9,968 nt of DNA from an uncultured Oscillospiraceae bacterium (lineage in GTDB: Bacteria; Bacillota; Clostridia; Oscillospirales; Acutalibacteraceae): NCBI GenBank assembly GCA_900546895.1, contig UREO01000089.1, positions 1 to 9,968 of the forward strand. The letters are read 5' to 3'. Made by a program: the position numbers and the translations under genes. Below, one piece after another: positions 6,985-9,968 of the stretch; the first letter of the stretch is position 1; every line of letters begins with the position of its first letter. The notes below the pieces were generated by a model. It made no database searches. It was not told where the DNA came from and saw only the letters and a list, made by a program, of their open reading frames with translations.

Positions 6985-7052
6985 GTTGTTTCCTCCGTGA
7001 TTATCTATAGCGTTAGCGCTTGAGCATAAAAACACATTTTAAAGTTATCTCT

Positions 7053-7080
7053 ATTATCTCATAAGAATCAGAATTTTCAA
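7053..7080 (-). promoter_or_regulatory. Promoter of the glmU-like - prs - pth - mfd operon
   Basis: On the minus strand TTGAAA (7075-7080, 5 of 6) is followed by 16 bases and GATAAT (7053-7058, 5 of 6), preceded by an extended -10 TGA (7059-7061). Transcription would start near 7046, giving a leader of roughly 60 bases. That leader holds only a weak 4 bp hairpin, AGCG-4-CGCT, at 7009-7020. The surrounding gap is strongly AT-rich. Confidence 0.65.
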
Positions 7081-7173
7081 GATATAAATCAACTTTTGAA
7101 GATGATTTGTGAAAGATACTCTGTTTTTACAAAATATAATTTGAAATATCAGGCGCTTTTATAAAAAAACATA

Positions 7174-7202
7174 TAGTAATTTCCAACTCTTTTTGCTATA
7201 AT
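7174..7202 (+). promoter_or_regulatory. Extended -10 promoter of ppdK
   Basis: TATAAT at 7197-7202 is perfect and is preceded by TGC (7194-7196), the extended -10 signature. With a 17-base spacer the -35 would be TAGTAA (7174-7179), only 3 of 6, which extended -10 promoters tolerate. Transcription would start near 7209, leaving an AT-rich leader of about 70 bases before the ppdK start. No riboswitch-like structure is seen there. Confidence 0.7.
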
Positions 7203-7280
7203 ACAGTTTGAGCGACTATTTACAAAATTACAAATTAATATAGCTCGTAAAAACCAACATTTAATTAGGAGGTACTGTTA

Positions 7281-9917
7281 ATGAGCCACAAGTACGTTTA
7301 CCTTTTCTCCGAAGGCAATGGGAAAATGAGAGAGCTTCTCGGGGGCAAAGGCGCCAACTTAGCCGAGATGACCGTTCTTGGGATGCCTGTTCCCCAGGGC
7401 TTTACGATTTCCACCGAAGCCTGTACGCAATACTATAAGGACGGCCGCGAAATCAACGCCGATATTCAGGCTGAAATTTATGAATACCTCGCGAAAATGG
7501 AAAAGGTCTGCGGCAAAAAGTTCGCCGATCCGGAAAACCCGCTGCTGGTTTCCGTACGTTCCGGCGCCCGTGCTTCCATGCCGGGGATGATGGACACCAT
7601 CCTGAACCTCGGCCTGAACGACACCGTTGTGGAAGGACTTGCAAAGCTGACGAACAGCCCGCGCTTTGCTTATGACTCTTACCGCCGCTTTGTGCAGATG
7701 TTCTCCGATGTTGTTATGGAGCTTTCCAAAACAGAGTTTGAAAAGATCATTGAGGCGAAGAAGCAGGAAAAAGGCGTTAAGATGGATACTGAGCTTGACG
7801 CGGACGATATGAAGGACCTTGTTAAAAAATTCAAGGCTTTCTATAAAGCTCAGAAAGGCGAAGACTTCCCGACCGACCCGAAGGTTCAGCTGATGGAAGC
7901 CGTCAAAGCCGTATTCCGTTCCTGGGACAACCCCCGCGCGAACGTATACCGCCGCATGAACGAAATCCCCTACGACTGGGGCACCGCCGTTAGCGTGCAG
8001 GCGATGGTGTTCGGCAACTCCGGAGACAAGTCCGGTACGGGCGTTGCGTTCACCCGCAACCCGGCTACGGGTGAAAAGGCTCTTTTCGGCGAGTACCTCA
8101 TTAACGCACAGGGCGAAGATGTTGTCGCCGGTATCCGCACCCCGTTCCCGATCAGCCACCTCCAGCAGGATATGCCGGAAGTTTACAATCAGTTCGCTGA
8201 GATTGCAAACAACCTTGAAAAACATTATACCGATATGCAGGACATGGAGTTCACCATTGAAAACGGCAAGCTCTACATGCTCCAGACCAGAAACGGCAAG
8301 AGAACCGCGGCCGCGGCCCTGAAAGTAGCCGTCGATCTGGTTGACGAAGGAATGATCACCGAAGAAGAGGCAGTGCTGAGAGTGGAGCCGAAACAGCTCG
8401 ACTCCCTGCTCCATCCCCAGTTCGACGCTGCCGCCATTAAAAAGGCAAAGGCAATCGGCAAGGGACTTGCGGCTTCCCCGGGCGCTGCCTGCGGCAGGGT
8501 CGTATTTTCCGCGGAGGACGCGAAGGAATGGCACGATAGGGGCGAGAAGGTTGTTCTTGTCCGTCTGGAGACCTCTCCGGAAGATATCGAAGGCATGGCG
8601 GTCGCACAGGGGATCCTCACCGTACGCGGCGGCATGACCTCCCACGCGGCGGTTGTTGCGCGCGGTATGGGTACCTGCTGTGTATCCGGCTGCGGCGAAA
8701 TCGTTGTCGATTACGACGCAAAGCAATTTACCCTCGCGGGCCAGACCGTGAAAGAGGGCGACTATATTTCCATCGACGGTTCCACCGGCAACATCTACGC
8801 GGAAGCGATTCCGACTGTTGCCGCCAGCATTTCCGGCGATTTCGACCGCTTCATGAAGTGGGCCGACGCTGTTCGCAAGCTAGAGGTTTACACCAACGCC
8901 GACACACCAAAGGACGCGAAACAGGGCCGTGATTTCGGCGCGCAGGGCATCGGCCTCTGCCGTACCGAGCACATGTTCTTTGAGGGTCAGCGCATTAAGG
9001 CAATGCGTGAAATGATCGTTGCCAAGACCACCGAGGAGCGTGAAAAGGCGCTGGTCAAGCTCACCCCGTTCCAGCAGGGCGACTTTGAAGGCATCTACGA
9101 AGTGATGGAAGGCCGTCCGGTCATCATCCGCTTCCTTGATCCGCCTCTCCACGAGTTCCTGCCGACCAAGGAAGAGGACATCAAGGAAATCGCCGGCGAG
9201 CTGAACATTACCGTCGCAGACCTGAAGAACGTGATTGCAAGCCTGCACGAGTTCAACCCGATGATGGGCCACCGCGGCTGCCGTCTTGCCGTTTCTTATC
9301 CGGAAATCGCCAGAATGCAGACAACGGCCGTTATCAACGCCGCAATTGCAGTCAATAAGAAGCATCCTGAGTTCAAAACCGAGCCGCGCATCATGATTCC
9401 GCTGGTGGGCGAGGAGAAAGAGCTGAAGTTCGTAAAGGATGTTGTTACAGAGACCGCCGATAAGATCATTAAGGAAGCCGGCATATCCCTCAGATACGAG
9501 GTCGGCACCATGATCGAGATTCCGCGCGCCGCCCTGACCGCAGACGAAATTGCCAAGGAAGCGGAGTTCTTCAGCTTCGGCACCAACGACCTGACCCAGA
9601 TGACCTTTGGGTTCAGCCGTGACGACGCCGGTAAGTTCCTGAACTACTACTATGAGAACAAGATTTACGAGTCCGATCCGTTTGCCCACCTTGACCAGAA
9701 CGGCGTAGGCAAGCTGGTGAAGATGGCGGTTGAGCTTGGCCGTAAGACCAGACCCGAGATCCACCTCGGCATCTGCGGCGAGCACGGCGGCGACCCGACT
9801 TCCGTCGAGTTCTGCCACAACGTCGGTCTGAACTACGTATCCTGCTCACCGTTCCGCGTGCCGATCGCACGTCTGGCTGCCGCACAGGCTGCCGTAAAGG
9901 AAAAGAGAGCAAAATAA
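7281..9917 (+). CDS. ppdK: Pyruvate, phosphate dikinase
   Basis: The enzyme reversibly converts pyruvate, ATP and phosphate to PEP, AMP and PPi. In clostridia it often works in the glycolytic direction, saving ATP by using PPi. The 878 residues match the 874-residue C. symbiosum enzyme. The N-terminal ATP-grasp domain has GGKGANLAEM with Lys23 and SVRSGARASMPG with Arg93 (Lys22 and Arg92 in C. symbiosum). The phosphohistidine domain has GGMTSHAAVVARGMG with catalytic His455. The C-terminal PEP/pyruvate barrel ends with GICGEHGGDP, where Cys832 matches the general acid/base Cys831. All key residues are present. AGGAGGT at 7267-7273 lies seven bases before the ATG. The gene is divergent from the glmU-like operon and stands alone in this window. 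The Thr two residues before His455, the regulatory phosphorylation site in plant PPDK, is present, but no regulatory kinase gene is visible. Confidence 0.98.
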   Translation: MSHKYVYLFSEGNGKMRELLGGKGANLAEMTVLGMPVPQGFTISTEACTQYYKDGREINADIQAEIYEYLAKMEKVCGKKFADPENPLLVSVRSGARASMPGMMDTILNLGLNDTVVEGLAKLTNSPRFAYDSYRRFVQMFSDVVMELSKTEFEKIIEAKKQEKGVKMDTELDADDMKDLVKKFKAFYKAQKGEDFPTDPKVQLMEAVKAVFRSWDNPRANVYRRMNEIPYDWGTAVSVQAMVFGNSGDKSGTGVAFTRNPATGEKALFGEYLINAQGEDVVAGIRTPFPISHLQQDMPEVYNQFAEIANNLEKHYTDMQDMEFTIENGKLYMLQTRNGKRTAAAALKVAVDLVDEGMITEEEAVLRVEPKQLDSLLHPQFDAAAIKKAKAIGKGLAASPGAACGRVVFSAEDAKEWHDRGEKVVLVRLETSPEDIEGMAVAQGILTVRGGMTSHAAVVARGMGTCCVSGCGEIVVDYDAKQFTLAGQTVKEGDYISIDGSTGNIYAEAIPTVAASISGDFDRFMKWADAVRKLEVYTNADTPKDAKQGRDFGAQGIGLCRTEHMFFEGQRIKAMREMIVAKTTEEREKALVKLTPFQQGDFEGIYEVMEGRPVIIRFLDPPLHEFLPTKEEDIKEIAGELNITVADLKNVIASLHEFNPMMGHRGCRLAVSYPEIARMQTTAVINAAIAVNKKHPEFKTEPRIMIPLVGEEKELKFVKDVVTETADKIIKEAGISLRYEVGTMIEIPRAALTADEIAKEAEFFSFGTNDLTQMTFGFSRDDAGKFLNYYYENKIYESDPFAHLDQNGVGKLVKMAVELGRKTRPEIHLGICGEHGGDPTSVEFCHNVGLNYVSCSPFRVPIARLAAAQAAVKEKRAK

Positions 9918-9950
9918 AGTTCCCTGCCCTTTGATAGACACAGAATTCCC

Positions 9951-9968
9951 CATGCTTTCAGGAGCATG
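9951..9968 (+). terminator. Probable ppdK terminator hairpin, cut by the window end
   Basis: CATGCT-TTCAGG-AGCATG forms a 6 bp stem with a 6-base loop, 33 bases after the ppdK stop. The preceding bases GAATTCCC could lengthen the stem if the sequence past 9968 continues GGGAATTC-like. The U-run needed to prove a terminator would lie outside the window. Confidence 0.5.

Noticed and set aside
7135..7140. A second perfect TATAAT in the divergent gap
   Set aside because: No acceptable -35 lies 16-18 bases upstream (the nearest TTGTGA is 22 bases away) and there is no TGn extension; the region is AT-rich enough for chance matches.
7359..9818. Minus-strand open frames of 455 and 312 codons opposite ppdK (7359-8726 and 8880-9818)
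   Set aside because: ppdK is complete with all catalytic residues; the antisense frames have no family features and follow from codon bias.

Overview
The window looks like the end of a contig from a fairly GC-rich member of the Bacillota, class Clostridia, most likely of the Oscillospirales/Ruminococcaceae type. This rests on strong AGGAGG-type ribosome binding sites, sigma-A type promoters, a clostridial pyruvate phosphate dikinase, and the gene order glmU-like, prs, pth, mfd, SurA/PrsA-like lipoprotein. That order is a variant of the prs - spoVC(pth) - mfd - spoVT neighbourhood known from Bacillus. The taxonomic placement is inference; no marker sequence was searched.

Layout. Bases 1-45 are not genomic: they are the tail of an Illumina P7 adapter, an i7 index and the Nextera/Tn5 read-2 adapter, left on the contig end. 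Genomic sequence starts at 46 in the middle of a minus-strand lipoprotein gene whose start is at 395 and whose own promoter lies at 486-514. Upstream of it on the same strand are mfd (590-4045), pth (4124-4735), prs (4954-5910) and a shortened glmU-like gene (5938-6984). These four are co-oriented and probably form one operon read from a promoter at 7053-7080. An AT-rich gap of about 300 bases (6985-7280) separates this operon from the divergent plus-strand ppdK gene (7281-9917), which has its own extended -10 promoter. The first half of a hairpin terminator for ppdK sits at the very end of the window.

How the genes fit together. The glmU-like gene and prs supply activated sugar and PRPP precursors for cell wall and nucleotides. 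pth recycles peptidyl-tRNA. mfd couples repair to stalled transcription. The lipoprotein is probably an extracellular folding factor. ppdK interconverts pyruvate and PEP in central carbon metabolism and is functionally separate.

Most of the window is ordinary housekeeping DNA, and no clearly new system is visible. The points worth a second look are: the GlmU homologue, which ends exactly where the acetyltransferase catalytic region should begin; the 203-base prs-pth gap, which holds large, mutually exclusive inverted repeats and a possible 23-codon leader ORF running into pth; an 18-base perfect GC palindrome in the 5' end of pth; and the adapter remnant. Gaps: 396-589 holds a promoter and a small hairpin; 4046-4123 a small hairpin; 4736-4953 the structured region; 5911-5937 only a ribosome binding site; 6985-7280 the two divergent promoters.
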